DNA from: Flavihumibacter solisilvae
GTDB taxonomy: Bacteria > Bacteroidota > Bacteroidia > Chitinophagales > Chitinophagaceae
Reading direction: 5' to 3'
Assembly (NCBI RefSeq): GCF_000814475.1
Contig: NZ_JSVC01000002.1
Span: 62,001-126,000, forward strand
DNA length: 64,000 bases
Part shown: piece after piece, positions 44,273 to 54,159 of the stretch
Position numbering within the stretch: position 1 is the first letter of the stretch
How the letters are laid out: each line of letters opens with the position of its first letter
Made by a program: the position numbers and the translations under genes
The notes under the pieces: generated by a model
Database searches by the model: none
What the model was told of the DNA's origin: nothing
The model's input: only the letters and a program-made list of their open reading frames with translations

Positions 44273-47200
44273 ATGAGTGCACTAGAAAATATTAAAGATA
44301 AATTCAAGCACTTTGGGCCGACAACCTGGAGCATACGCAACAAAACGTCTATCTACCTGATGATGATATTCGTGAGTCTTGCCGGTGTATTCCAGTTTGT
44401 GACTCTGCCAAAGGAGCAGTTCCCGGATATCGTCATTCCAACTATTTATGTTCAGACTGTATACGTTGGAAACTCGCCGAAAGACATCGAAAACCTGGTA
44501 ACGCGGCCGATCGAAAAAGAGATCAAGAGCATTACGGGAGCAAAGATCAATAAGGCTACAAGTACTTCACAACAGGACTTCAGCGCCATCATCATAGAGT
44601 TTGATACAGATGTCAAAACCGATATTGCACTACAGAAAGTGAAAGATGCGGTTGATAAGGCGAAGAAGGACCTTCCTACCGACCTTACTGAAGAACCTAC
44701 TGTTCTCGAAGTGAGTTTTTCCGAGCAGCCGATCATGTATGTGAACGTAAGTGGGGACTACGACCTTGTGCGGCTTAAGGAATATGCGGATGATATCCAG
44801 GACAGGCTGGAGGAACTCTCCCAGATCAACCGGGTTGACCTGGTAGGAGCTCCGGAGAGGGAATTCCAGATCAATGTTGACAACGCGCGCATGCAGGCAT
44901 CAAATATCACGTTTGATGATATCGCCAATGCGGTTGCCCGTGAGAACCTTGATATCTCCGGCGGTTTGCTTGAAGTCGGAAACATGAAGCGCAACCTGCA
45001 GCTGAAAGGACAATTCAAAACAAGCTTCGATATCGAAAGGGTGATCGTGCGTAACACAAGCGGTGCCCCGATTTATCTGAAGGACATTGCCGTTATAAAA
45101 GATACTGTGAAGGAAAAGGAAAGTTATGCTCGACTGAATGGCAAGAATGTGATCACCCTGAATATAATAAAGCGGGCCGGCGAAAACCTTATTGAAACAT
45201 CAGACGACGTGAAACGGGTTGTGGATGAAATGAAGGCCACCCAGTTTCCCAAGGACCTTGGACTGGTGATTACAGGCGACCAGAGCAAGGCGACACGGGT
45301 TTCTTTCAACGACCTCGTAAACTCCATTGTAATCGGGTTCATCCTGGTTTTGATCATCCTGATGTTCTTCATGGGCGTGTTGAACGCGTTCTTTGTCGCG
45401 CTAAGTGTTCCGCTTAGTATGTTTGTGGCATTCCTCTTCCTCCCTGCTGCTGATTTAATTGTGGGAACACATGTGACGCTCAACTTTATCGTGTTGTTTG
45501 CTTTGCTGTTCGGATTGGGTATCATAGTTGACGATGCCATCGTGGTTATTGAAAATACCCACCGCATCTTCTCACAGGCGAAAGGAAAATTGAATGCGGA
45601 AAGATCTGCTATGATGGCCGCAGGAGAAGTGTTTGTGCCGGTACTTGCTGGTACGCTTACTACACTTGCTCCGTTCGTGCCGCTGCTGTTCTGGCCTGGG
45701 ATCATTGGTAAGTTCATGGTCTACCTGCCCACCATGCTGATATTTACCCTTACCGCTTCATTGGTGGTGGCATTTATCATGAACCCCGTTTTTGCCGTTG
45801 ACTTCATGGTGCATGATGAAAAAGAAGAAGCAAAATCCGCAATCTTCAAAAAGAAAGGGTTCTGGATAGCAACCGGGCTTGGCCTTATTCTTGTCCTAAG
45901 CGGTTTTACCAGCCCGTCAGAAGCTGCAGGTACAACAAACTGGAATTTCTTCTGGGGTAACCTTTTGCTGTTCTTTGTAATTCTCGCGGTGTTCAACACT
46001 TATGTGCTGTCAGATCTCATTCATGGCTTCCAGAACAAAGCGCTTCCCTGGATCATGTCACACTATGAATCCATGCTTCGTTGGGCACTCAAAGGCTGGC
46101 GACCTGTTTACCTGCTCGTTGCTACATTTGGGTTACTGATATTTTCTTTCGTTCTTTTCGGCATCAGGAAGGTTCCGGTGGTGTTCTTTCCCACAGGCGA
46201 TCCCAACTTTGTATTTGTTTACCTGAAACTCCCTGTCGGAACCGCTGTATCCTATACAGATTCCGTGACACAGGTGTTGGAAAAGCGGGTGTACAAGGTG
46301 CTTGGGATGGAAAACGGAAAACAGAATCCTATTGTTGAATCCGTGATTTCCAACGTTGCCGTTGGTGCCGGTGATCCAATGAGCGGCGACCGGAGTACGA
46401 GGCCGGAACTTGGCCGCGTACAGGTGTCTTTTGTCGAATTCGAAAAACGCCATAGCGTTTCTACCAAGCCTTACCTCGATTCTATCCGGGCCGTAGTTAA
46501 AGGCATACCTGGCGCAGAATTAAGTGTTGACCAGGAACAGGGCGGTCCACCAACAGAGCCACCCGTGAACATTGAGATTGCCAGCGAAGACTTTGACAAT
46601 CTCATTAAAACCGCAGTGGGACTCAAAAACTATCTTGATTCCATCCAGGTGGCCGGAGTTGAAGAACTGAAAATGGACGTTGACCTCAATAATCCCGAAA
46701 TTTCACTCAAGCTTAATCGTGAGCGGGCACTGATCGAAGGAGTCTCTTCTGCCCAGGTGGGAATGGAGATCAGGACGGCATTGTTCGGAAGGGAAATTTC
46801 TAAGGTGAAGGATGGTGAAGATGAATATAAGATCCAATTGAGAAATGATGAGATTCAAAGAAAGAACCTTGTCGACCTGCTGAACATGAATATAGTTTTC
46901 CGCGATTTTGCCAGTGGTGGCCAGATAAAACGGATCCCCATCAGCTCGCTGGTAGATGTTGATTATACCAGCACGCTGGGAAGCGTAAAAAGGAAAGACC
47001 ACAAACGGGTGATAACCCTGCGTTCAAATGTGTTGAGTGGTTACACTCCGACGGAGGTGAACCAGCGTATCGCACAGCATATCGGAAAATTCCACCTTAT
47101 GGATGAAGGTGTAACCATCAGGCAGACCGGCGAAGGAGAGCAGCAGGCGGAAACTGGAGCATTCCTGGCTAAAGCACTCGTGATCGCGCTTATGCTTATC

Positions 47201-47893
47201 CTGTTCATTCTCGTGCTTCAGTTTAACTCAGTAAGCAAGCCGGTAATTATTCTTACGGAGATTGTATTCAGTGTTATTGGTGTATTGCTTGGATTCGCAA
47301 TAACGCGGATGGAAGTGAGTATAGTAATGACTGGTATCGGGATCGTGGGGCTGGCAGGTATTGTAGTGAAGAATGGTATCCTTGTGATTGAATTCGCCGA
47401 CGAGCTGCGTGCCCGGGGCATGAAGACCAGGGAAGCGCTTATCCAGGCGGGTAAGACAAGGATAATTCCCGTCCTTCTTACGGCACTCGCTGCAATCCTC
47501 GCATTGATACCGCTGGCGGTTGGCTTCAATATCAATTTCATTTCCCTGTTTTCTGAGCTGGATCCACACATCTTCTTCGGCGGTGATAACGCGGTATTCT
47601 GGAAGCCATTGTCGTGGACCATCATCTTCGGTTTGGCCTTCGCCTTTTTCATGACACTGGTAATTGTACCGGCGATGTACCTGATCGCAGAAAGACTCAG
47701 GCGACCAATGCGCAGGCAGTTTGGTGGCAAGTGGGTCAGCATGGCAGGAATTCCGCCAATTACTCCACTTTTCCTGGTGATGTCACTCTATACAATGGTG
47801 CAACAAAGAATTGCAGTGGCAAGGAGAAGAAGAAAAGTAAAAGGCGATCCGGAAAATCCGGCATACCAGGCATTTGTTGGCAGCTGGTTCTGA
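44273..47893 (+). CDS. RND efflux transporter (AcrB/HAE1-like)
   Basis: 1206 residues, longer than AcrB (about 1050). The N-terminus has TM1 (IYLMMIFVSLAGVFQFVTLP) and KEQFPDIVIP. The proton-relay residues are retained: the Asp pair in GLGIIVDDAIVVIEN (TM4) and Lys in GLAGIVVKNGILVIEFADE (TM10). Extra length comes from two additional hydrophobic segments between about residues 530 and 585 (WIATGLGLILVLSGF; NLLLFFVILAVFNTYV) and a C-terminal basic tail. It uses the proton gradient to expel hydrophobic compounds together with the two preceding gene products. Drug spectrum cannot be predicted. Confidence 0.95.
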   Translation: MSALENIKDKFKHFGPTTWSIRNKTSIYLMMIFVSLAGVFQFVTLPKEQFPDIVIPTIYVQTVYVGNSPKDIENLVTRPIEKEIKSITGAKINKATSTSQQDFSAIIIEFDTDVKTDIALQKVKDAVDKAKKDLPTDLTEEPTVLEVSFSEQPIMYVNVSGDYDLVRLKEYADDIQDRLEELSQINRVDLVGAPEREFQINVDNARMQASNITFDDIANAVARENLDISGGLLEVGNMKRNLQLKGQFKTSFDIERVIVRNTSGAPIYLKDIAVIKDTVKEKESYARLNGKNVITLNIIKRAGENLIETSDDVKRVVDEMKATQFPKDLGLVITGDQSKATRVSFNDLVNSIVIGFILVLIILMFFMGVLNAFFVALSVPLSMFVAFLFLPAADLIVGTHVTLNFIVLFALLFGLGIIVDDAIVVIENTHRIFSQAKGKLNAERSAMMAAGEVFVPVLAGTLTTLAPFVPLLFWPGIIGKFMVYLPTMLIFTLTASLVVAFIMNPVFAVDFMVHDEKEEAKSAIFKKKGFWIATGLGLILVLSGFTSPSEAAGTTNWNFFWGNLLLFFVILAVFNTYVLSDLIHGFQNKALPWIMSHYESMLRWALKGWRPVYLLVATFGLLIFSFVLFGIRKVPVVFFPTGDPNFVFVYLKLPVGTAVSYTDSVTQVLEKRVYKVLGMENGKQNPIVESVISNVAVGAGDPMSGDRSTRPELGRVQVSFVEFEKRHSVSTKPYLDSIRAVVKGIPGAELSVDQEQGGPPTEPPVNIEIASEDFDNLIKTAVGLKNYLDSIQVAGVEELKMDVDLNNPEISLKLNRERALIEGVSSAQVGMEIRTALFGREISKVKDGEDEYKIQLRNDEIQRKNLVDLLNMNIVFRDFASGGQIKRIPISSLVDVDYTSTLGSVKRKDHKRVITLRSNVLSGYTPTEVNQRIAQHIGKFHLMDEGVTIRQTGEGEQQAETGAFLAKALVIALMLILFILVLQFNSVSKPVIILTEIVFSVIGVLLGFAITRMEVSIVMTGIGIVGLAGIVVKNGILVIEFADELRARGMKTREALIQAGKTRIIPVLLTALAAILALIPLAVGFNINFISLFSELDPHIFFGGDNAVFWKPLSWTIIFGLAFAFFMTLVIVPAMYLIAERLRRPMRRQFGGKWVSMAGIPPITPLFLVMSLYTMVQQRIAVARRRRKVKGDPENPAYQAFVGSWF

Positions 47894-47926
47894 TGATTTA
47901 AATTAGCAGCTTAATTAAAATATTAC

Positions 47927-48721
47927 ATGAGAACAAATCACGAAATAGATTATCGCATTTACGGTGAAGAAATGCAGTATGTGGAGGTTGAACTGGACCC
48001 TGAAGAAACAGCCATTGCTGAAAGCGGAAGTTTTATGATGATGGATGAGGGGGTTCAGATGGCAACTATTTTCGGTGATGGCTCAAGGCAACAGACAGGC
48101 GGTTTCCTCGGCAAGCTGGTTAGTGCGGGTAAGCGCGTTCTAACGGGTGAAAGTTTGTTTATGACAACTTTTACCAACGTTACACATGGCAAAAAGAAAG
48201 TGAGTTTCGCTTCTCCTTATCCGGGTAAAATTATTGCGCTTGATCTCCTTCAATTGGGTGGTCGGATCATTTGTCAGAAGGATGCATTTCTTTGTGCAGC
48301 CAAAGGTGTAAGTGTTGGCATCGCCCTGCAGCGCCGCCTCGGCACAGGGATCTTCGGCGGTGAAGGATTTATCATGCAGAAGCTGGAAGGCGATGGAATG
48401 GCTTTTGTTCATGCCGGTGGTCACGTATTTGAAAGGGAATTACAACCAGGCGAAATACTAAAGCTCGACACTGGATGTGTAGTTGCCTACACGCAGACCA
48501 TAGATTTTGATATCCAGTTTGTAGGCGGTATCCGTAATACCATTTTTGGGGGTGAGGGTTTGTTCTTTGCAACTCTCCGCGGGCCGGGTAAAGTATGGAT
48601 CCAGACCCTTCCCATCAGCCGTCTTGCCAGCAGGATCATGCAGTATGGCACGACAAATCGTAAGGAGGAGGGTGGTATCCTGGGCGGACTCGGAAATATG
48701 CTTGATGGTGATGGCTGGTAA
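47927..48721 (+). CDS. AIM24/TIGR00266 family protein
   Basis: 264 residues forming a beta-roll-type domain of the AIM24 family. Conserved segments are [79 protein letters not shown] and [18 protein letters not shown]. No signal peptide. The role in bacteria is unknown; in yeast mitochondria AIM24 helps stabilise a membrane-shaping complex. It starts 33 bp after the RND gene and could be read from the same promoter, but it is not a usual pump component. Confidence 0.9.
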   Translation: MRTNHEIDYRIYGEEMQYVEVELDPEETAIAESGSFMMMDEGVQMATIFGDGSRQQTGGFLGKLVSAGKRVLTGESLFMTTFTNVTHGKKKVSFASPYPGKIIALDLLQLGGRIICQKDAFLCAAKGVSVGIALQRRLGTGIFGGEGFIMQKLEGDGMAFVHAGGHVFERELQPGEILKLDTGCVVAYTQTIDFDIQFVGGIRNTIFGGEGLFFATLRGPGKVWIQTLPISRLASRIMQYGTTNRKEEGGILGGLGNMLDGDGW

Positions 48722-48742
48722 TAGTTTGCCTCGCGAATATTT

Positions 48743-49585
48743 TTAACGTGCAAACGAAAACAGTTTGTCACGGATGATTTCAAAACGCGTCCATGGGATA
48801 AAATGATTTCCCTCCATCCAAAGTGTATCGAGGTGGGATGTTCCGGTTAACCGCGACAATCCAAAAGCAACATTGGATGGAGGGACCCATGTATCTTCCC
48901 GGCCATGGATAAAATATACGGGGCAATGAATTCCCGGAAGACGCGGCGTAAGTTCCTTCAGATCGTTCTTCAGGTACCATAACTCAACGTTCGAAGGTCG
49001 CATTGCGCCCGGTACCAGAATATTGAGTGGTGTTTTGAAAAGGATCGGTCTCCACCTTTCGGGCTTTTCCGCTTTGGGATCGATACTCCCCGAAATTAGC
49101 ACAAGGCCTGTCGACAGTCCCGGATTGTCCAGTTCCAATTGCAACAGCAGTGGCCCTCCCAGTGAATGACCGATCAGCCACATTGGCTTTCCGTTACGTA
49201 AAGACCGGATCACCGGAGCCAGAAGTTCCGATTGCTCAGCCAACGGTAAAGCATTTCCATAGTCACTGTACCCAAATCCAGGCCTGTCGAAGCTGATCAG
49301 CCTGAAACGGCTGAGGAGTAAGCTGTCTTTCAGGTAAGGTTCGAATGCAGTCCAGCTTCCGGGAGTGCCGTGAATGAATACCAGTGTCGGCAGGTTGTCT
49401 TTTCCAGTTTGTACATAATGGATCCGGTGACCCCCTACTAATATTGTAGTTGTAGATAAATGAATACCCTTCTCACGGAAAGCAGCAACCGCTTTTTTGT
49501 CAGGCATGCGGAAGGTGAGACAGCCCTGGGCAAAAAAGATCCATATTCCCAATACGGCAACTGATATCAGGAGTGGTTTTTTCAT
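48743..49585 (-). CDS. Alpha/beta-hydrolase, probable lipoprotein
   Basis: 280 residues from ATG 49585 (MKKPLLISVAVLGIWIFFAQGC), whose lipobox Cys near residue 22 suggests a lipid-anchored periplasmic enzyme. The alpha/beta-hydrolase fold is clear: oxyanion-loop motif VFIHGTPGSW, nucleophile Ser in LIGHSLGG, acid Asp in IHGREDTWV and final His in EGNHFI. Substrate is unknown; esterase or lipase activity is typical. It is divergent from the M20 gene, with only 34 bp between start codons, so the two promoters must overlap one or both coding regions. Confidence 0.88.
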   Translation of the reverse strand: MKKPLLISVAVLGIWIFFAQGCLTFRMPDKKAVAAFREKGIHLSTTTILVGGHRIHYVQTGKDNLPTLVFIHGTPGSWTAFEPYLKDSLLLSRFRLISFDRPGFGYSDYGNALPLAEQSELLAPVIRSLRNGKPMWLIGHSLGGPLLLQLELDNPGLSTGLVLISGSIDPKAEKPERWRPILFKTPLNILVPGAMRPSNVELWYLKNDLKELTPRLPGIHCPVYFIHGREDTWVPPSNVAFGLSRLTGTSHLDTLWMEGNHFIPWTRFEIIRDKLFSFAR

Positions 49586-49619
49586 AAATAACCTAAATTG
49601 TACCAATCAATCCGGAATC

Positions 49620-51086
49620 ATGTTCAAATTGGTAAAACTCTTTTCCTTCGTCTTTTTACTGCTGTTGGGTGGTAGCCTGTTTTCTCAGAAGAAAAGTTCC
49701 GCTTCGGCTTCTCAACAATGGAAAACGCGTGCACAACAGGAGTTGTTAAATGACTACGATAAATATAAAACAATTGCCCTGCAGATCTGGGATTATGCTG
49801 AAGTAGGATATAAAGAGGTAAAGAGCTCGGCATTACTTCAGCAGACACTCAAAGAAGCCGGCTTCAGCGTGGTAGCAGGTGTAGCCGAAATTCCGACCGC
49901 CTTTGTTGCAACATATGGCAGCGGGGAGCCGGTAATTGGGATTCTTGCTGAGTTCGACGCGTTACCAGGACTTTCACAACAGGCAGTTGCTGAAAAACTC
50001 CCGATCGAAGGCAAAGAGGCTGGGCATGCATGTGGCCACCATCTTTTTGGCACAGCTTCCGTGGCTGCGGGAATTGAACTGAAAAAAATGATTGAAACAT
50101 ATGGATGGAAAGGAACCGTCAAAGTGTTTGGAACTCCCGCTGAAGAAGGGGGATCCGGAAAAGTGTATATGGTGAGGGCAGGATTATTCCGCGATGTGGA
50201 TGTTGCGATCCATTGGCATCCCGGTGATCAGAACGGTACCAAGTTCGACGGGGCATTGGCAAACAAATCTGCCAAGTTCAGATTTTATGGACAATCGGCG
50301 CATGCTTCTGCTGCACCCGAAAAAGGGAGGTCTTCCCTGGATGCGGTTGAGGCAATGAACTTCATGGTAAATATGATGCGTGAGCATATCCCGTCTGACG
50401 CACGGATTCATTATGTTATCACAAATGGGGGCAAAGCGCCAAACGTAGTTCCGGACTTTGCGGAAGTATATTACTACGTGAGGCATCCGAACAGGAAAGT
50501 TGTAGCCGATTTGTTTGAGCGGGTTGTCAATGCTTCAACAGGCGCAGCAACAGGTACCGGAACCCGGACTGATTATGAGATCATTGGCGGTACATATGAT
50601 CTCCTTATCAACAATGAGCTTGCCGGCATTATGCAAAAAAACCTGGTGGAAATTGGCGGAATACAATATACAGCTGAAGAGAAAATGTTTGCCGAAAAGA
50701 TCCAGGGTAGCCTCGGTTTCCAGGCGCCGCCTGTTTCACTTGCAGAAAAGGTCAAACCACTTGAGAGGCTGTCGAACCTTTCAATGGGTTCAACTGATGT
50801 TGGCGATGTAAGCTGGAACGTACCAACTGTAGGAATGGTTGCCGCTACCTGGGTGCCGGGAACTCCGGCACATAGCTGGCAGGCAGTAGCCTGTGGCGGA
50901 ACGGAAATTGGAACTAAAGCTATGATGGTCGCAGCCAGGGCAATGACCCTGACTGCGATCGATCTGTTTCATGATAATAATCTCATTCAGCGGGCAAAAG
51001 CAGAATTTGAAAAAGCCAGGGGCGACAACTTCCGTTACGCGCCCTTGTTAGGTGATCGAAAGCCTGCGCTCAATTACCGCGATTAA
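49620..51086 (+). CDS. Secreted M20-family amidohydrolase/peptidase
   Basis: 488 residues from ATG 49620, where a signal peptide begins (MFKLVKLFSFVFLLLLGGSLFSQ); the longer in-frame start at 49497 lies in the divergent gene and is rejected. Metal-site features of M20 amidohydrolases are present: GILAEFDALPGL, HACGHHLFG, GTPAEEGGSGKV with the catalytic Glu pair, and HWHPGDQ. A dimerisation insert follows (KSAKFRFYGQSAHASAAPEK). It resembles AbgB-type aminobenzoyl-glutamate or N-acyl amino acid hydrolases and acts in the periplasm; exact substrate unknown. Confidence 0.9.
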   Translation: MFKLVKLFSFVFLLLLGGSLFSQKKSSASASQQWKTRAQQELLNDYDKYKTIALQIWDYAEVGYKEVKSSALLQQTLKEAGFSVVAGVAEIPTAFVATYGSGEPVIGILAEFDALPGLSQQAVAEKLPIEGKEAGHACGHHLFGTASVAAGIELKKMIETYGWKGTVKVFGTPAEEGGSGKVYMVRAGLFRDVDVAIHWHPGDQNGTKFDGALANKSAKFRFYGQSAHASAAPEKGRSSLDAVEAMNFMVNMMREHIPSDARIHYVITNGGKAPNVVPDFAEVYYYVRHPNRKVVADLFERVVNASTGAATGTGTRTDYEIIGGTYDLLINNELAGIMQKNLVEIGGIQYTAEEKMFAEKIQGSLGFQAPPVSLAEKVKPLERLSNLSMGSTDVGDVSWNVPTVGMVAATWVPGTPAHSWQAVACGGTEIGTKAMMVAARAMTLTAIDLFHDNNLIQRAKAEFEKARGDNFRYAPLLGDRKPALNYRD

Positions 51087-51091
51087 CCTTA

Positions 51092-51116
51092 ACGGTAATA
51101 TTACCCGTCTTTTTTA
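51092..51116 (+). terminator. Possible terminator after the M20 gene
   Basis: ACGG (51092-51095) and CCGT (51105-51108) enclose an A/T-rich loop, and GGTAATATTACC is itself palindromic; a run of six T follows the hairpin. It overlaps the last codons of the convergent ricT gene. The stem is weak. Confidence 0.4.
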
Positions 51117-52429
51117 GGCTCTTGTGGGGGCCTCGGCGGACGATTCTGCTGGGGTGGCCGGTTTTGTTGCGGTGGCCTTGGCTGCTGTTGCTGTTTTTGT
51201 TGCTGTTGTTGCGGCTGCTGCGGTCTTGGGGGTTTGTTGCCCTGGCCTTTTGCAGGCTGTTGTTGCTGTTGCTGCTGGCCTCCACCACGCTGAACCTGCT
51301 TTTGTTTTTGCTGGTTCTGTTTCCTGCGACGGTCATTTTTTTCAAGACTTCTCAGGCTGATCTGTCCCACAACATCAACAAATTCCGGTTCCACTTCCTT
51401 AGGTTTGGAACTTGTTACTTCAACAGCTTCGAGTTCTTCAGGTATTACACCCTGGGAGTTAAGTGATAATATTCTTCTCACCCGTTCAATCGTCAGCGGA
51501 TATTGCTTGTTGCTTTCAGGCAATACATACCACATAAGATTCTTGAAGATGTCCTTTTTGATAAGTGTGGCAATGCCACGTGCAACTTTTATTGTATCTG
51601 CCCTCTCGGGAAATCCCTGCAATGCATCGAGATAAGTGTCGAGCTCATAATTCAGACAGCATTTCAACCGGCCACATTGTCCACTCAGCTTTGTCTGGTT
51701 GATACTGAGATTCTGGTACCTGGCAGCGGTAGTATTGACACTTTTGAAATCTGATAACCATGTGCTGCAACAGAGTTCACGGCCACAACTGCCTATGCCG
51801 CCAACTTTGGCCGCTTCCTGCCGGGCACCAATCTGGCGCATTTCAACTTTGACTTTGAACTCACCGGCATATATTTTAATCAGTTCCCGGAAATCTACCC
51901 TGTCATCTGCGATGTAAAAGAAAGTAGCCTTTCTTCCGTCAGCCTGGATCTCCACTTCACTGATTTTCATTTCCAGCTTAAGTTGCCTCGCAATTGCCCT
52001 CGCCCTGATCAACGCTTCCGGTTCCCTCGCCTTGTTGATGTCAAGCAATTCAAGATCCCGTTCATTTGACCGGCGAAGGATCTTCTTCATCTCAGGATCA
52101 AACTCATTGATGCCTCTCTTTTTCAATTGTAACCGTACAATTTCCCCGGTTAAAGTGATTTCCCCAACATCAATTCCACTTACTCCTTCCACAGTTACCT
52201 GTTCACCTTTCTCAAATTGCTGAAGCGTATTATTCCTGAAAAAATCTTTCCTGCTGCCGCGGTTAAAACTTACTTCCGCCACTTTACATACTGACTCAAT
52301 ATCTGCAAAGGGTAGATTCTGTAACCAGTCATAAGCATTCATCCTGTTACAGCCGCCGGAGGAACATCCTCCATTGCTTTTGCAACCGCCCGGCTTACCG
52401 GTCCCCGTACCACAACTACTACAACCCAT
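51101..52429 (-). CDS. ricT: RicT/YaaT-type PSP1 domain protein with Q/P-rich tail
   Basis: 442 residues. The N-terminus is a Cys/Gly-rich segment (MGCSSCGTGTGKPGGCKSN and CSSGGCNRMNAYDWL) typical of the Bacteroidota version. The PSP1 domain spans about 60-290, with KATFFYIADDRVDFRELIK, GGIGSCGRELCCSTWLSDF (conserved Cys set) and LSGQCGRLKCCLNYELDTY. In Bacillus, RicT acts with RicA and RicF to promote RNase Y-dependent mRNA maturation and carries iron-sulfur clusters. The last 80 residues are low-complexity Gln/Pro/Lys (for example PPQQNRPPQQNRPPRPP) and are probably disordered. It is followed upstream by holB, the usual Bacteroidota neighbour. Confidence 0.9.
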   Translation of the reverse strand: MGCSSCGTGTGKPGGCKSNGGCSSGGCNRMNAYDWLQNLPFADIESVCKVAEVSFNRGSRKDFFRNNTLQQFEKGEQVTVEGVSGIDVGEITLTGEIVRLQLKKRGINEFDPEMKKILRRSNERDLELLDINKAREPEALIRARAIARQLKLEMKISEVEIQADGRKATFFYIADDRVDFRELIKIYAGEFKVKVEMRQIGARQEAAKVGGIGSCGRELCCSTWLSDFKSVNTTAARYQNLSINQTKLSGQCGRLKCCLNYELDTYLDALQGFPERADTIKVARGIATLIKKDIFKNLMWYVLPESNKQYPLTIERVRRILSLNSQGVIPEELEAVEVTSSKPKEVEPEFVDVVGQISLRSLEKNDRRRKQNQQKQKQVQRGGGQQQQQQQPAKGQGNKPPRPQQPQQQQQKQQQQPRPPQQNRPPQQNRPPRPPQEPKKDG

Positions 52430-52466
52430 ATATTTAATAAAATGAATGTGAATGAATTAAATTAAA

Positions 52467-52474
52467 CAAATATA
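52467..52474 (-). promoter_or_regulatory. TAnnTTTG promoter box for ricT
   Basis: TATATTTG on the minus strand, 38 bp before the ricT ATG, is an exact -7 consensus match; no well-spaced -33 is visible. Confidence 0.4.
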
Positions 52475-52482
52475 GCCTAAAA

Positions 52483-53634
52483 CTACCAAGCACTTACCCT
52501 TGCCTTGTCCCGCAGGATATGGAAAAGCTTGATACTTAGCGCATGAAACAGCATTTTCGCATTAGCGTTTCTCTCAATATAATATGCCGCCTTGTCCAGT
52601 TCTTCGACAATTGCTTCCTGTTGCGAAAGGTCAGCCATTTTGTTGATCCGAAGGATAAAGTCCCTCTCCGGTGTCGGTAAGCCCATTGCCCATTGACTGT
52701 TTTCTCCCAGGACCCTGATCCTCACACTTTGTTCCAGCAAATGGTTGAAATACCGCAGGAACTGTTTTTGTTTTTCCCGGCCCATTTTGCTGGTCTCGTC
52801 GATCCATTTCACGAGCGCGATAGGACCATTTCTTAATATCGCATTCAGCCATTCGCGGGTCAGGTGCATCCAGTCTTCACCTGATTGATGCAAATGGTTA
52901 AGCGCATCCCGGTAATTTCCTTCACTGACAGCCGCAAGTTGACGCGCCTGTGCTTCCGGAGTGCCTTGTGAAAGCAATGCATTCACGATGTCCTGATCGT
53001 CAAAAGCCGGAATCTTAACAAGCTGGCAACGGGAGAGAATTGTAGGAAGAACCAAGGACTCATTTTCTGCTACCAGCAGGAAGAGCGTATTGGCTGGAGG
53101 TTCCTCAATCAGCTTCAACAGCTTGTTCCCTTCCTTGCCGAGAAATTCAGGCATCCACATCACCAGAATCTTGTACCTGCTTTCAAAGGTTTTCAGATTC
53201 AGTTTCCTGATAATGTCGTTGCATTCATCGGCAGTTATATTGCCCTGTCGGTTTTCTGCATTGATGGACTGCAGCCAGTCGTATACGTTTCCATAAGTAT
53301 TCGACTGGATAAAAGTCCGCCACTCTGCTGCGTAGTCTGCGCTTACCGGTTTATCACCCGATTTTTTCGGGATGACAGGATAGGAGAAATGAAGATCAGG
53401 GTGAACATTTGCAGAGGCCTTGATACAGGCAGCACATTCACCGCAAGCATCAGTCAGTGATTGCTCTTGTACTTTTTCACACATAACGTATTGAGCAAAT
53501 GCTAAAGCGAGCGATAGGGCGCCTGTGCCTTCCTTTCCAAGAAAGAGCAGCGCATGACTCAACCTGTTATGCAATACCATTTCTGTCAACCTGGACTTCA
53601 CTTCCGATTGACCAATTACCTTTTCAAAACGCAT
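52483..53634 (-). CDS. holB: DNA polymerase III, delta-prime subunit
   Basis: 383 residues. The AAA+ clamp-loader fold is seen from residue 1 (VIGQSEVKSRLTEMVLHNRL, SHALLFLGKEGTG). The P-loop is degenerate (KEGTGALSLALA, Ala where Lys is expected), as is normal for delta-prime, which does not hydrolyse ATP. The zinc module CGECAACIKASANVHPD and the SRC box LSRCQLVKIPAF are conserved. It is the stator of the clamp loader that places the beta clamp at replication forks. It is 13 bp downstream of the glutathione peroxidase gene and upstream of ricT. Confidence 0.9.
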   Translation of the reverse strand: MRFEKVIGQSEVKSRLTEMVLHNRLSHALLFLGKEGTGALSLALAFAQYVMCEKVQEQSLTDACGECAACIKASANVHPDLHFSYPVIPKKSGDKPVSADYAAEWRTFIQSNTYGNVYDWLQSINAENRQGNITADECNDIIRKLNLKTFESRYKILVMWMPEFLGKEGNKLLKLIEEPPANTLFLLVAENESLVLPTILSRCQLVKIPAFDDQDIVNALLSQGTPEAQARQLAAVSEGNYRDALNHLHQSGEDWMHLTREWLNAILRNGPIALVKWIDETSKMGREKQKQFLRYFNHLLEQSVRIRVLGENSQWAMGLPTPERDFILRINKMADLSQQEAIVEELDKAAYYIERNANAKMLFHALSIKLFHILRDKARVSAW

Positions 53635-53646
53635 CTTCTCCCGGTG

Positions 53647-54159
53647 TTAATTCAGGTGCTTGGTAATTTCTTCACTCATGGGCTTCACCTTGGATGGATA
53701 TACAGCAATGAGTTTTCCCTGCTCATCAACCAGGAACTTGGTGAAATTCCACTTGATCGGATCTTTAAAACCCATTTTTTCAGCTTCTTCCGTGAGGTAT
53801 TTGAACAGTGGATGGATATCGTCCCCTTTTACAGAAACTTTTTCTGCCATTGGGAAAGTGACGCCGTAATTCTTTTTACAGAATGTCTGGATTTCACTGT
53901 TGCTGCCAGGCTCCTGTTTTCCAAAGTTGTTCGCGGGAAAGCCGATAACCACAAGCTTATCTTTATACTTATCATAAAGCGCCTGAAGGTCTGCATACTG
54001 CGGAGTATAACCACATTCGGAGGCGGTATTCACAATCAGGAGCTTTTTCCCTTTATATGCTGCGAGGTCAAGTTGCTTACCATCAAGCCCTTTCACCTTG
54101 AAGTCGTAGATGCCGGTGAATCCTATTAATATCAGTGATATGATCAAAGTTTTCATCAT
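53647..54159 (-). CDS. Glutathione peroxidase-family thiol peroxidase
   Basis: 170 residues from ATG 54159 (MMKTLIISLILIGFTG), where a signal peptide or N-terminal anchor begins; a longer in-frame start at 54216 is unlikely. The thioredoxin fold has the peroxidatic Cys in LLIVNTASECGYTPQYADLQ, the FPANNFGKQEPGSNSEI segment containing the catalytic Gln, and KWNFTKFLVDEQGK with the catalytic Trp. It is of the Cys type, not selenocysteine, and probably uses thioredoxin. It reduces peroxides in the periplasm or at the membrane. A possible box GATATTTG (one mismatch) lies upstream. Confidence 0.92.
   Translation of the reverse strand: MMKTLIISLILIGFTGIYDFKVKGLDGKQLDLAAYKGKKLLIVNTASECGYTPQYADLQALYDKYKDKLVVIGFPANNFGKQEPGSNSEIQTFCKKNYGVTFPMAEKVSVKGDDIHPLFKYLTEEAEKMGFKDPIKWNFTKFLVDEQGKLIAVYPSKVKPMSEEITKHLN

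Noticed and set aside
51122-51466. Plus-strand Leu- or Val/Ala-rich frames near the ricT end
   Set aside because: They are the complement of the Gln/Pro-coding tract of ricT, not membrane proteins.
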